Assembly (NCBI RefSeq): GCF_001262635.1
Contig: NZ_JXYH01000032.1
Span: 1-39,329 of the forward strand
Source of the DNA: Aestuariivita boseongensis
GTDB taxonomy: Bacteria; Pseudomonadota; Alphaproteobacteria; Rhodobacterales; Rhodobacteraceae
Length of the DNA stretch: 39,329 nucleotides
Direction: 5' to 3'
A program made the translations under genes and the position numbers. The first letter of the stretch is position 1. Each line of letters opens with the position of its first letter. Positions 25,438 through 34,334 of this stretch are shown here, piece after piece. The notes beneath the pieces were generated by a model that worked only from the letters and a program-made list of their open reading frames with translations, was not told where the DNA came from and searched no databases.

Positions 25438-27161
25438 GTCTCATCAGTCTCCAGCGTGGAAATGTCTCCTTCCGGCAAGCCCAACTCACGCGCTTTCAAA
25501 AGACGGCGCATGATCTTGCCGCTGCGGGTCTTGGGCAGGGTGTTGCGAAAGATCACTTCGCGCGGCGCGACCGCAGGACCCAGGCGCTTGCGCGCATGCC
25601 CTCGGATATAGCGTTCCAGATCCTCACTCGGCTCGAACTCTGGGTTGAGTGTAACATAGGCCTTGATGATTTCGCCGGCTGTTTCATCGGGTAGTCCGAT
25701 CACGCCAGCTTCAGCAACCGCGTCATGTTCGATCAGCGCGCTTTCGACTTCGAACGGTCCGACCAGATGCCCAGATGTCTTAATCAGATCGTCCGCCCGT
25801 CCGACAAACCAGAAGTATCCGTCTTTGTCTCTCGTCGCGAGATCGCCGGACAGGTACCAGCCGTCCTTGAAGCACTTATCATATCGAGCCTGCTCGTGCA
25901 GATAACCGCGCATCATGGACGGCCAGCCCGGGCGCAACGCGAGCTCCCCGATCTCGCCCGTACCCAGCTCTCGTATCCGCGCCCCGTGGTGCTCCACGAT
26001 TCCGGCTTCGATACCAGGCATGGGTTTACCCATCGATCCGGGTTTCACCATCGTTCTGGGACAGTTTGCGATCATGATGCCGCCGGTCTCCGTTTGCCAC
26101 CAATTGTCGTGAAATGGCTGACCGAAGACCTGCTCACTCCAGATAACGGCTTCGGGGTTCAGCGGCTCTCCCACACTGGCCAAAAACCGAAGGGACGAGA
26201 AGTCATATCGCTTGGCCGCTTCTGCGCCTGCGCGCATCATCATGCGGATGGCGGTTGGCGCAGAATACCAGACCTCGACTTGCTCACGCGCGACGATGCC
26301 ATACCAGCGGTCCAGGTCGAACTCGGCTTCGTCCACGATCATGGTGGCGCGGTTCGCCAGGGGCGCGATGATGCCGTAAGAGGTTCCTGTGACCCAGCCG
26401 GGATCGGCCGTGCACCAGTAAATCACGCCCGGGGTCAGATCCAGCGCGTGCCGTCCCGAAAACGTGTGATACACAACGGCGTTGTGCACATGGACAACCC
26501 CTTTCGGCTTGCCTGTTGTGCCGGAAGTGAAATGCACCAAGGCCGGATCTTCAGGTCTGGTCTTGACCGTATCGAAGTCCGGAGAGGCTGTGGCCATTTG
26601 TTGATCCAACGCCAGACACCCCTCGGGAGCCGCCTCGCCTGTAATCAGAACCAGTTTCAGCGTCGGAAACTCCGATCGCCACTTGGCAATCTTGCGATGG
26701 TAAAGCTGTGCGGTGGTGATCAGGACCTTGGCATCGCCAATTTCCATACGTGTTCGAATGGGTTCGGGACCAAAGGCTGCGAAGAGCGGTGTGAAGACCA
26801 GCCCGGCCTTAAGCGTGCCCAATGCCGCCACATAAACTTCCGGACACCGTCCTAACAGGCTGAAAACTGCATCTCCGGCTTCCAGCCCATGCGCGAGGAG
26901 AATGTTGGCGAATTTTGCCGAGGTCTCCGACAGTTCGAGGTACGTAAACTCTTGGCGTGATCCGTCCTTGCCAAGAAACCTGATCGCCGTCGTCGCACCA
27001 TAACCGCCGAGTACATGGCGGTCGACGGCTTCATAAGCGATGTTCAAGGCCCCGTTCGGCGCATCAATTAGTTTGCGCGCTGCAGCCCAAGCGTCGGTGT
27101 CAGACGGTCCCGAAACGAACGCTGCTGCGTCTTGGTTCCCAGATTTATCCGTTTTGGTCAT
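25434..27161 (-). CDS. AMP-forming acetyl/acyl-CoA synthetase
   Basis: The ATG at 27161 is preferred (575 residues) because GGGAGAGAGG lies just upstream; six codons further up an ATG at 27179 has no such site. The ANL superfamily P-loop is [13 protein letters not shown] (211-223), followed by the [11 protein letters not shown] segment, NWWQTETGG, the hinge [23 protein letters not shown] and the acylation-sensitive Lys in [12 protein letters not shown] near the C-terminus. These features are of the acetyl-CoA synthetase (AcsA) type. It activates acetate or a short acid to the CoA thioester. First gene of the operon, behind an FNR-like box. The nearby aminotransferase gene is divergent. Confidence 0.92.
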   Translation of the reverse strand: MTKTDKSGNQDAAAFVSGPSDTDAWAAARKLIDAPNGALNIAYEAVDRHVLGGYGATTAIRFLGKDGSRQEFTYLELSETSAKFANILLAHGLEAGDAVFSLLGRCPEVYVAALGTLKAGLVFTPLFAAFGPEPIRTRMEIGDAKVLITTAQLYHRKIAKWRSEFPTLKLVLITGEAAPEGCLALDQQMATASPDFDTVKTRPEDPALVHFTSGTTGKPKGVVHVHNAVVYHTFSGRHALDLTPGVIYWCTADPGWVTGTSYGIIAPLANRATMIVDEAEFDLDRWYGIVAREQVEVWYSAPTAIRMMMRAGAEAAKRYDFSSLRFLASVGEPLNPEAVIWSEQVFGQPFHDNWWQTETGGIMIANCPRTMVKPGSMGKPMPGIEAGIVEHHGARIRELGTGEIGELALRPGWPSMMRGYLHEQARYDKCFKDGWYLSGDLATRDKDGYFWFVGRADDLIKTSGHLVGPFEVESALIEHDAVAEAGVIGLPDETAGEIIKAYVTLNPEFEPSEDLERYIRGHARKRLGPAVAPREVIFRNTLPKTRSGKIMRRLLKARELGLPEGDISTLETDET

Positions 27162-27208
27162 GACCTCTCTCCCGAACACAAGGATCGGGCAGAACGCCGC
27201 GGCATCGC

Positions 27209-27222
27209 ATGATCTAAATCAA
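27209..27222. promoter_or_regulatory. FNR/CRP-type operator upstream of the acyl-CoA synthetase operon
   Basis: Read on the minus strand the site is TTGATTTAGATCAT, matching the FNR consensus TTGAT-N4-ATCAA at nine of ten half-site bases. Its centre is 54 bases from the synthetase ATG, so it could activate at about -41.5 if transcription starts near 27174. FnrL or a Dnr-type regulator is the likely binder. The divergent aminotransferase gene starts 244 bases away. Confidence 0.7.
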
Positions 27223-27465
27223 GACAAGAAGATTTAGCTATGCGCAGTATGGACGCGACATAGGTCGTGTACCAATCGCGCCTCAGACCGGGAGCACAGT
27301 CTCATCATACGCTGCTCGCAGAGTAGAAGGACCACTTCTCAATCATGGTCACCTGTGCTGCAACGCCTGTCTCTTGAAACCATTGCGGGTCGTAGCGTGC
27401 CATCAGTGCGCCTGCGCATCCGCCAGCACGAAGTGACCAACGCATAACGGCTGCGGAGATACCGC
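27223..27465. other. Divergent intergenic region before aminotransferase
   Basis: Promoter region of the aminotransferase, between the FNR-like box and its ATG. A 10-codon frame from ATG 27344 ends at once and other frames are closed; no gene is supported here. The ribosome-binding site of the aminotransferase is weak (GCGGAGATACCGC). Confidence 0.4.
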
Positions 27466-28668
27466 ATGAACATGCAAAGCGAGCAGACTGCCTTGATCAC
27501 GGCCAGATCGCACCACCTTGCGATGTCACCCATCAAGGAAATGTCGATCCTGAGCGCCAGGGTCCCCGGCGCTGCTTCTTTGGCTTGGGGGCCGCCCTCG
27601 TTTCCGACACCGGACCACATTCGCAAAAGCATCGAACGTGAACCGCAGCGCGATCCCTCTTTTGGCATGTATGCCCTGCCTGCTGGTTTGCCTGAATTGC
27701 GCAAGGCCGTCGCAGTGGAGCATCAGCGCCGGACTGGCGTTACCGTCGATCCGGAGCAAGATGTGACTATTGCAGCAGGGAACATGGAGGGGTTGAACAG
27801 CCTTTTTCAGGTTCTGGTCGAAGCCGGCGATGAGGTGATTGTCACGGATCCTGGTTTCGTCTCTCACATCAGCCAGATCGAGTTCTGTGGCGGCACGCCG
27901 GTGTTCTGGCCAATGCAGGAGAGTGAGGGGTGGGAGCTGAACGTCGATGCTCTGGAACCCCTTTTTGGGCCTCGTGCCAAAGCCGTCGTGCTTGTTTCAC
28001 CTTCGAACCCGTCAGGCCGCATTCTGCGGGAAGACCCCTTGCGCCGCACCGCGCAGATCGCTCCCCGGCGTGGCGTATTGATCAATATCGACGATCCTTA
28101 CAGCGTGTTCACCTACGAAAACAGGGCACGGTCCTTCAACCTCGCATCCGCTTTGGAGTACTGCGGCAATCTTGTTTTTCTTTTCACTTTCTCAAAGGCT
28201 TACGCGATGAGCGGATGGCGCGTCGGGTATATTATTGCGCCCAAAACCATACGTGACGAAGTTGTCAAAGTTCATGGCCTGACAATGATTTGCACGCCGT
28301 GGATCTCACAGGTTGCCGCACTAACCGCCTTGCTTGAGAACCCCTCACCCTTGCAAGACTTCGAACGGACGTCGGATCGACGGCGGGAATTGACCTGTGA
28401 CCGCCTTGACGCTGTGCCGCATATCTTCGACTACGCACGGTCGGAAGGCGCCTATTCTGTTTTCCCGTGCCTGCTGGGACAATGTACCGAGGATGTGGGG
28501 TTTTCACATGATCTGCTGCAATTGGCGCGTGTCGCGGTGACGCCTGGCAGTGCATTCTGTCCATCTGGAAAGGGTCACGTTCGGATGGCCTATTGCGTGA
28601 ACGATGACATCATAAACCTCGCCTTCGACCGAAGCGAGAAGCAATTCGGCTGCGCGGCGCAGATATGA
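27466..28668 (+). CDS. Class I/II pyridoxal-phosphate aminotransferase
   Basis: The 400-residue enzyme has the fold type I aminotransferase residues: Asn181 in SPSNPSG, Asp210 and Tyr212 in NIDDPYSVF, the PLP lysine Lys244 in FTFSKAYAMSGWRVGY and Arg252. A late GHVRMAYC supplies the carboxylate-binding Arg. It resembles the aspartate/aromatic aminotransferase (AAT I-gamma) group. The Asp-Asp-Pro in place of the common DE-x-Y is slightly unusual. Donor and acceptor are unknown. It is divergent from the acyl-CoA synthetase operon and could supply a 2-oxoacid for the E1 enzyme by deaminating an amino acid; this is inference from position. Confidence 0.87.
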   Translation: MNMQSEQTALITARSHHLAMSPIKEMSILSARVPGAASLAWGPPSFPTPDHIRKSIEREPQRDPSFGMYALPAGLPELRKAVAVEHQRRTGVTVDPEQDVTIAAGNMEGLNSLFQVLVEAGDEVIVTDPGFVSHISQIEFCGGTPVFWPMQESEGWELNVDALEPLFGPRAKAVVLVSPSNPSGRILREDPLRRTAQIAPRRGVLINIDDPYSVFTYENRARSFNLASALEYCGNLVFLFTFSKAYAMSGWRVGYIIAPKTIRDEVVKVHGLTMICTPWISQVAALTALLENPSPLQDFERTSDRRRELTCDRLDAVPHIFDYARSEGAYSVFPCLLGQCTEDVGFSHDLLQLARVAVTPGSAFCPSGKGHVRMAYCVNDDIINLAFDRSEKQFGCAAQI

Positions 28669-28799
28669 TTTGGAAGCGATTAACACTCAGAAACGCTTCT
28701 GTGGACGCAAGACAATAGGATCCTTGATCATGTGCCATATCCAAGAGATCGCAAGACCGATCGAGGACGACTGCAGGAAAGTAAACAAGGTGAAATCTC

Positions 28800-31436
28800 A
28801 TGTGCCCTGTAGGTCCCGATAACGTAGAAACCCAGTCTTTGTCGACATCAGGCGAAGGCTTGCGCAGCGCGGATATCGATGGCCTGAGGGAGCGATATGG
28901 CTGGAATGAGATGCCGAAGGGCAGGGGAGTTTCTCCGCTGACCGTTCTTGCGCGACAGTTCAAGAGTTTCCTCATTCTCATTCTCGTCGTCGCTGCCTTG
29001 GTGGCAATTGCCCTTGGTGAAGTTGTTGATGCTATCGCGATCGGCTTCGTGCTCGCGCTTAACGCCATACTTGGGTTCGTGCAGGAATGGCGCGCAGAAA
29101 CGGCGCTTAAAGCGTTGCAAGCGATGCTGAAGCCAACTGCAATCGTGTTGCGCGATGGGCGTGAGATCTGCATTCCGGCACGGGAGATCGTGCCTGGTGA
29201 TATCGTCATACTCGAAACCGGGGATACAGTACCAGCGGACATCTCGCTGACTGTTGGAACGCATGTCACGACAGATGAAAGTGCTCTTTCGGGAGAGTCT
29301 GTCCCAGTGGCGAAATCGGCTGGTGCGCCGAATGAGACGGGTCGGATATTTGCGGGAACGGCTATCGTCACTGGACGGGCAGAGGGCCGGGTTACAGCAA
29401 TAGGATCCGAAACGGAATTCGGACATGTGGCCGTTCTCACTGCGGCCGTAGGAGAAAAGCAGACCAATCTTCAGGAGCGACTCAAGCAACTTGCCGGACA
29501 GATCGGGATTGCGGCGATTTCCATTTCGGCTACCGTCATTTTGCTGGGTGTCTGGCTTGGACGTCCAGCATTCGAAATGGTTATGACAGGGCTATCACTC
29601 GCGGTCGCGATGGTCCCCGAAGGTTTGCCCGCCGTAGTGACCATCACTTTGGCGCTTGGCGCCTCGGCAATGGCCAGACGAAAGGCGCTCGTACGACGCC
29701 TGCAGGCCATCGAAAATCTTGGTGCTGCTTCCGTAATCTGCACCGACAAGACCGGCACATTGACCGAAAACCAAATGACCGCAACGCGGATATGGACAGC
29801 GGACTACACCTATTCAGTGACCGGCTCCGGATATGATCCGGCTGGGCACATTGCCCGAGACGGTCAGAAAATACGTGCTGAACGAGATGCCATATTGGGC
29901 GAACTGCTCGAAACAGCCTTGGTATGCACGCATGCCAGCGTTCGTCGGGAAGGCAGCCACTGGACCATGATCGGAGCGCCAACCGAGGCGGCTTTGGTGA
30001 CGCTGGCGATGAAAGGCTGGGCGCCGGAAAGCCGTGCTGATGATCGCCTGGCCGAGGTGCCATTTACCAGCGAGCGCAAGCGCATGAGTGTCCTTGCAAA
30101 AAGGGCTGATGGTCGCGTGCGTTTGCACGTGAAAGGTGCCCCGGAGACGATACTCGACCGTGCAACCCATATAGCAACACAGTACGGACCGCGCCGCCTA
30201 GAAGAAAAAGAACGTGCGGCCATTCAAGAAGCCTATGCAGAGATGGCAAGCGGCGGACAACGCGTGCTCGCTCTTGCTGCGCGTGACTCGGAACCGGGTG
30301 ATCTGGAGGAAATCAAGCTTGTCTTTTTGGGCCTCGTTGGAATGATCGACCCTCCGCGTCCCGAGGTTGCAAGTGCAATCCGTCAGGCCCGAAACGCCGG
30401 AATTCGCGTTATCATGGTTACTGGGGATGGCCCCCTGACCGCCGGCGCCATCGCTCAAGAGGTTGGGCTGGATAATGGCGAGTTTCTTTGTGGGCCCGAC
30501 ATTGACAGCCTGTCTGATACTGAGTTGCAACAGTGCCTCAAGCGAGCCGTGAACTTCGCGCGCGCCAAGCCTGAACACAAGCTCCGCATCGTTCGCGCTC
30601 TTCAAAGTGAGAAACACATCGTCGCTATGACTGGCGACGGGGTGAACGATGCGCCCGCGCTGAAGAAGGCAGATATTGGTGTTGCGATGGGGATCAGAGG
30701 TACCGACGTTTCAAAGGGCGCGGCTGACCTCATTCTGTTGGACGACAATTTCGCGACGATCGTGAATGCGATCCGCGAAGGGCGCCGGCAGTTCGACAAT
30801 ATACGCAAGTTCGTACACTACCTTCTGGCCTCGAATGCCGGAGAGGTCGTCGCGATTGTCGCCAACCTGCTGATCGGCGGCCCGCTTATTTTCCTCGCAA
30901 CACAAATCCTGTGGATGAACCTGATTACTGACGGGGTTACCGCAGTCGCGCTTGGCCTCGAGAAAACCGAGAAGAACCAAATGGAGCAGCCGCCAAGGGC
31001 ACCAGGCGCACCAATCCTCGGATGGAAGGGGATACTGACCCTTGCAGTGTTCGGTCTTTACACTGGCGCATGCAGCCTTTGGATCTTTTATACGTTCCTG
31101 CCCATGGGCGTCGATATCGCCCGAACAACGGCTTTTGCAGGCATGGTGGTTTTCGAAAAGGTCAGTGTGTTTGCATTTCGCTCGCTGACCCAGCCTTGTA
31201 CGCAGATAGGCTGGTTCTCCAATCCCTTCCTTATTGTCGCCTTTTCCGTCAGCCTGCTGACTCAAGTCGCCGCTGTCTACTGGAGCCCTTTGCAAACGCT
31301 GTTACAGACAGTTCCTATTGGCTGGGAGCAATGGTCCCTAATAATGATAGCCGCATTGCCAATCCTGATTTTGCCAGAGGCGTTCAAGTTCCTGAGCAAC
31401 CGACCAAGCAGTCTGCCTGCCCAGACAACACTTTGA
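28800..31436 (+). CDS. P-type cation ATPase, Ca2+ (P2A/SERCA-like) group
   Basis: An 878-residue P2-type pump. Landmarks in order: N-terminal cation ATPase domain, helices 1-2 (55-95), the actuator loop with LSGESVPV (163-170, the TGES-type motif), helix 4 with PEGLP (273-277, ion site), phosphorylated Asp316 in DKTGTLT, the nucleotide domain with KGAPE, TGDGP, and TGDGVNDAPALKKADIGVAMG, and four to six C-terminal helices including LWMNLITDG. The motif usually written TGDHP/TGDNP has Gly here. Ca2+ or Mn2+ efflux is most likely. Genes of this type often sit with PfkB and other low-oxygen genes in proteobacteria. A 131-base gap precedes it, with no clear gene. Confidence 0.93.
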   Translation: MCPVGPDNVETQSLSTSGEGLRSADIDGLRERYGWNEMPKGRGVSPLTVLARQFKSFLILILVVAALVAIALGEVVDAIAIGFVLALNAILGFVQEWRAETALKALQAMLKPTAIVLRDGREICIPAREIVPGDIVILETGDTVPADISLTVGTHVTTDESALSGESVPVAKSAGAPNETGRIFAGTAIVTGRAEGRVTAIGSETEFGHVAVLTAAVGEKQTNLQERLKQLAGQIGIAAISISATVILLGVWLGRPAFEMVMTGLSLAVAMVPEGLPAVVTITLALGASAMARRKALVRRLQAIENLGAASVICTDKTGTLTENQMTATRIWTADYTYSVTGSGYDPAGHIARDGQKIRAERDAILGELLETALVCTHASVRREGSHWTMIGAPTEAALVTLAMKGWAPESRADDRLAEVPFTSERKRMSVLAKRADGRVRLHVKGAPETILDRATHIATQYGPRRLEEKERAAIQEAYAEMASGGQRVLALAARDSEPGDLEEIKLVFLGLVGMIDPPRPEVASAIRQARNAGIRVIMVTGDGPLTAGAIAQEVGLDNGEFLCGPDIDSLSDTELQQCLKRAVNFARAKPEHKLRIVRALQSEKHIVAMTGDGVNDAPALKKADIGVAMGIRGTDVSKGAADLILLDDNFATIVNAIREGRRQFDNIRKFVHYLLASNAGEVVAIVANLLIGGPLIFLATQILWMNLITDGVTAVALGLEKTEKNQMEQPPRAPGAPILGWKGILTLAVFGLYTGACSLWIFYTFLPMGVDIARTTAFAGMVVFEKVSVFAFRSLTQPCTQIGWFSNPFLIVAFSVSLLTQVAAVYWSPLQTLLQTVPIGWEQWSLIMIAALPILILPEAFKFLSNRPSSLPAQTTL

Positions 31437-31550
31437 TCAGGATTTTGCGCCGGTAATACTGCGACCAGTTATAGGCCTCCGTCACCTGGTTTAAGAACGG
31501 CCAAACGCTCAAAGAAAAGCATTAACACAGGTCAGTGGTCTTATGGGTGT

Positions 31551-31570
31551 GGGCTCTGCGGGCAAAGCCC
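31551..31570 (+). terminator. Weak hairpin in the gap after the ATPase gene
   Basis: GGGCT (31551-31555) pairs with AGCCC (31566-31570) about 115 bases past the ATPase stop, followed by TTGAGCGCTTTT. It may end ATPase transcripts. The rest of 31437-31697 contains no gene I can support; both flanking genes converge here. Confidence 0.35.
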
Positions 31571-31697
31571 TTGAGCGCTTTTGCAGTGAAAATTGACCAG
31601 CGGGCGCGCTCAATTTGCTGTAACGGAAGCGGCACCGTAGCATGACTTTGAAAGCGGTCGTTCGGAATGGTCGAAAGGGGAGCAACTCCCACCATGG

Positions 31698-32522
31698 TCA
31701 CTTCGGAATGTGTAACGGTTCCATATCCAGGCGATAATCCTCACCCACCCGAAACATCGTCCCATTGGGAACCTGATACCACTGCTCCCCATGCGTGATC
31801 GGTTCTGACGCGATTTCAACCGCAAGATAAGAAAGTTTTGGATTATGGTGAACATGTGGCTGACCACAAATCGGACAGCTGTAGGTATAATCGCGCACAA
31901 GATAGAAAAGCGACCGGTTCAAGCAGGAACCAATCATATGCTCCCCGTCGGTTAGTATGACGTTCAGCCCGACACGTGCGTCAGGGTCAACTTCCGCGGA
32001 CCACGAAAGGATCTGCTCAAGCCCCAACTTGGCAGTCTTAAACAATCCGCGTTCAGGATGCTGCAAAAACAGGCCAAGGAGATAGCGGAAAATGTGTTCG
32101 CTATCCGTTGTACCTTTGATTTCGGACCGGTGCAGCGGGTCGATATGATTCAGCATCTTTTCCCGGACCTGATCGAAATTCGGGACAGTCCCATTATGGG
32201 CAAAGATCCATCGGCCGTGATGGAAGGGATGTGTGTTTTGTATACTGGTCCCGCCTACGGTAGCCCGCCGCACATGCGCCACGACGGTCCGTGCATAGAC
32301 TCTTGCTGCCTTTCGACTGAAATGCTCACCATGGAAGGCGGCCCAGACTTGTTTTTCGACCATCGGACTACCATTCGAATAGTCGGCGACCCCCCAACCG
32401 TGACCGTGCGCATACCCCTGCATATCACCCCTGCTTTGTGCCATCAGCGCGTTTTGTGATCTTACGAGGCTGCATTCAACCTTCGTAGGTTCGTTCGCGT
32501 GCATGGCATAGAGACGGCACAT
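31698..32522 (-). CDS. Class II glutamine amidotransferase (YafJ/EgtC-like)
   Basis: The start at 32522 is fixed by chemistry: these Ntn hydrolases need Cys at position 2, and MCRLYAMHANEP gives it, with AGGAGAAG just upstream; the frame is open 14 codons further but that start would bury the Cys. It is 274 residues long. Other site residues are Arg85/86 in VAHVRRATVG, His109-Asn110-Gly111 in FAHNGT and Asp140 in GTTDSEH. A CPIC motif near residue 220 with several His may bind metal. It releases ammonia from glutamine or cleaves a gamma-glutamyl amide. The stand-alone YafJ type lacks a synthetase domain; the divergent ATP-grasp gene is a plausible partner. Confidence 0.88.
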   Translation of the reverse strand: MCRLYAMHANEPTKVECSLVRSQNALMAQSRGDMQGYAHGHGWGVADYSNGSPMVEKQVWAAFHGEHFSRKAARVYARTVVAHVRRATVGGTSIQNTHPFHHGRWIFAHNGTVPNFDQVREKMLNHIDPLHRSEIKGTTDSEHIFRYLLGLFLQHPERGLFKTAKLGLEQILSWSAEVDPDARVGLNVILTDGEHMIGSCLNRSLFYLVRDYTYSCPICGQPHVHHNPKLSYLAVEIASEPITHGEQWYQVPNGTMFRVGEDYRLDMEPLHIPK

Positions 32523-32572
32523 AGGTTCTTCTCCTGTCTCAGTTCCAGATAACGGATACTTCATGTTCGTGG

Positions 32573-32586
32573 ACGATCGAGATCAA
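32573..32586. promoter_or_regulatory. Weak FNR-like site in the amidotransferase/ATP-grasp divergent region
   Basis: ACGATCGAGATCAA keeps the right half ATCAA and the GAT of the left half, eight of ten half-site bases. It is central in the 97-base gap between the two start codons. This alone is weak evidence; it gains some weight from the better site at 27209. Confidence 0.3.
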
Positions 32587-32619
32587 ATGCTGTGAAGAAA
32601 ATTTATCTCAAATCGACGT

Positions 32620-34035
32620 ATGGCTGTTACTTTCTTACCCATGGATTGTTGGGATCAAAGGCTCGTTGCGGAACTGCTTGAAAGTGAACCCGCGTTGCTG
32701 TCTTCGCTTGATTTTGGACCGCGTGTTGAACAAGGCATCGGTGACGGACCGTCTTTGCTCATCGGGGATCAATCCGAAATCCCACTTCTTGCATCGACAC
32801 AGGGATCAAGGCTCGATTATCGCATGGCTTTGCTGGCGAAACCGGGTGACAGCGTTTTGGTCCGCCGACAAGTGCCCGACTTTGAAGCTTATCTTGCCAA
32901 TAGTTTAGGGCTGGAAAATGTTGAATATTTCCATGGACACTCCGATGATGCCCGCCCGGTCACGCAACAGGCAAGCACCACCGCAAAGATGCTCGAAATG
33001 CTCGCAGACACTGCACTAAGATCGGGCGGTATGACATTGAAACCTTATTTGACGACGGGTCACTGTTGGCGCCTGGCTCAAACGTTAAGCGAGGCAACCA
33101 AATGCTGCATCCACGTGTGCGGCCCCTCACCGAGATTGGCGCAACGGGTCAATGACAAGCTTTGGTTCGGACAGGTTGCCCGCCGTATTCTGGGCAATCG
33201 TGCAACGCCTCCTTCGCGCGCGGCTTACGGCCCAGCGGCAGCGGCGGGGTTGGTAAGCCGTATCAGCAAAGCGGGTAATCAGGTTGTCGTTAAAGTGCCT
33301 GATAGCGCGGGTTCAGCAGGAAATCTGCGCCTCGAAAGAGCAATGGTTCAAGGAAAAAGCCTCGATGAACTGAGGAAGTTCTTGCTGCATCGTCTTCACG
33401 CTTTCGGATGGCAGGACAAATACCCGATACTTGTCGGGGTTTGGGATGAAAATGTCACGTGCAGCCCTTCTGCCCAGATATGGGTGCCGCTTGTTCAGGA
33501 TGGACCGCCTATCGTCGAGGGCATCTTCGAACAACGCGTCCGAGACAGCATGGCTGCCTTTGTTGGCGCGGCGCGATCGACCTTGCCTCAAGCCTTGCAA
33601 AGCCGGCTGAGCGCTGAGGCGTCACGTATTGCGAGCATCTTTCAACGGCTGGGATATTTCGGAAGGTGCAGCTTTGACGCAGTGATCTTCCGTGCCGCTG
33701 ACGGGGCTGACGAGATCCACTGGATCGAATGTAACGGGCGCTGGGGCGGCGTCTCTATCCCGATGACAGTGGCAGGCGCTCTTTACGCAAATCAGCCCGC
33801 TCCGGCTATCTCCATTGTTCAGGAACTACGCCGCGGTAGTCAGATGCAAACAAAGGAATTTTTGCGTCGTCTGGGCGATTTATTGTTTCGCGCCGGCCGG
33901 GACACGGAAGGTATAGTCGTGATGTCCCCGCCTGAAGATGAAAATGGTGTGCGCATAAATCTGCTTTCTTTGTCTCAGACCCAAGGTAGTTGCGACGAAA
34001 TTCTGAAAGAAGCAATGCAAAGAGTTCTGAACTAG
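32620..34035 (+). CDS. ATP-grasp ligase with pre-ATP-grasp domain
   Basis: A 471-residue protein I place in the ATP-grasp superfamily, close to the pre-ATP-grasp (PGM1-like peptide ligase) group. The first ~180 residues form the pre-ATP-grasp part with PDFEAYLANSLGLENVEYF and GPSPRLAQRVNDK. Lys180, then VVVKVPDSAGSAGN (Lys225), are the ATP-contact segments. Metal ligands are likely Asp353 in FGRCSFDAVIF and Glu370 and Asn372 in IECNGRWGG. Such enzymes join a carboxylate to an amine or thiol through an acyl-phosphate. The gene diverges from the amidotransferase gene. No ribosome-binding site is evident before the ATG; an ATG at 32641 is an alternative start. Confidence 0.78.
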   Translation: MAVTFLPMDCWDQRLVAELLESEPALLSSLDFGPRVEQGIGDGPSLLIGDQSEIPLLASTQGSRLDYRMALLAKPGDSVLVRRQVPDFEAYLANSLGLENVEYFHGHSDDARPVTQQASTTAKMLEMLADTALRSGGMTLKPYLTTGHCWRLAQTLSEATKCCIHVCGPSPRLAQRVNDKLWFGQVARRILGNRATPPSRAAYGPAAAAGLVSRISKAGNQVVVKVPDSAGSAGNLRLERAMVQGKSLDELRKFLLHRLHAFGWQDKYPILVGVWDENVTCSPSAQIWVPLVQDGPPIVEGIFEQRVRDSMAAFVGAARSTLPQALQSRLSAEASRIASIFQRLGYFGRCSFDAVIFRAADGADEIHWIECNGRWGGVSIPMTVAGALYANQPAPAISIVQELRRGSQMQTKEFLRRLGDLLFRAGRDTEGIVVMSPPEDENGVRINLLSLSQTQGSCDEILKEAMQRVLN

Positions 34036-34334
34036 AAGTTGCGTCCCTGGGCTGGTTTGAGATTCTTCGTACGCCACAAAAGTCCGCAACTTGATGACGG
34101 GCTTTCCAGAATTGAGATTTCTATCTAGCTGCTTTGAGCTCAGAGCTGCCGATTGCTGCGTGGTGGAGGTGGGCAACCAAAACTACTGCCGTGCGCACGA
34201 AGCCGCTTTTAGCTGCAGGAAACAAACGGATTGCGTCAATCATCACAACCGAGCCGTCTGCCCGCGTAGCGTGTGCGGGGCAAAAAGGAAATTCGTATGG
34301 GTTTGAAGTCCAAGCAAGACACTGGAAGCTGCGC
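34036..34334. other. Intergenic region between ATP-grasp and PfkB genes
   Basis: An 8-base inverted repeat, AAGTTGCG (34036-34043) and CGCAACTT (34085-34092), begins right after the ATP-grasp stop. Short frames occur on both strands but none has family features; some may be decayed coding DNA. Genes on either side converge here. Confidence 0.4.

Noticed and set aside
25725-26855. 376-codon plus-strand frame opposite the acyl-CoA synthetase
   Set aside because: No motif, and the minus-strand synthetase is well supported.
28724-28739. TTGATCATG before the ATPase as an FNR box
   Set aside because: Only the left half-site is present; the expected ATCAA half is absent at the right spacing.
28730-28822. 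30-codon frame overlapping the ATPase start
   Set aside because: No ribosome-binding site or family features; more likely untranslated leader.
28610-29467. 285-codon minus-strand frame over the aminotransferase end and ATPase start
   Set aside because: Rich in Ser, Thr and Arg with no motif, and antisense to a clear P-type ATPase.
31610-31900. 96-codon minus-strand frame at the amidotransferase end
   Set aside because: Out of frame with the clear class II amidotransferase and without features.
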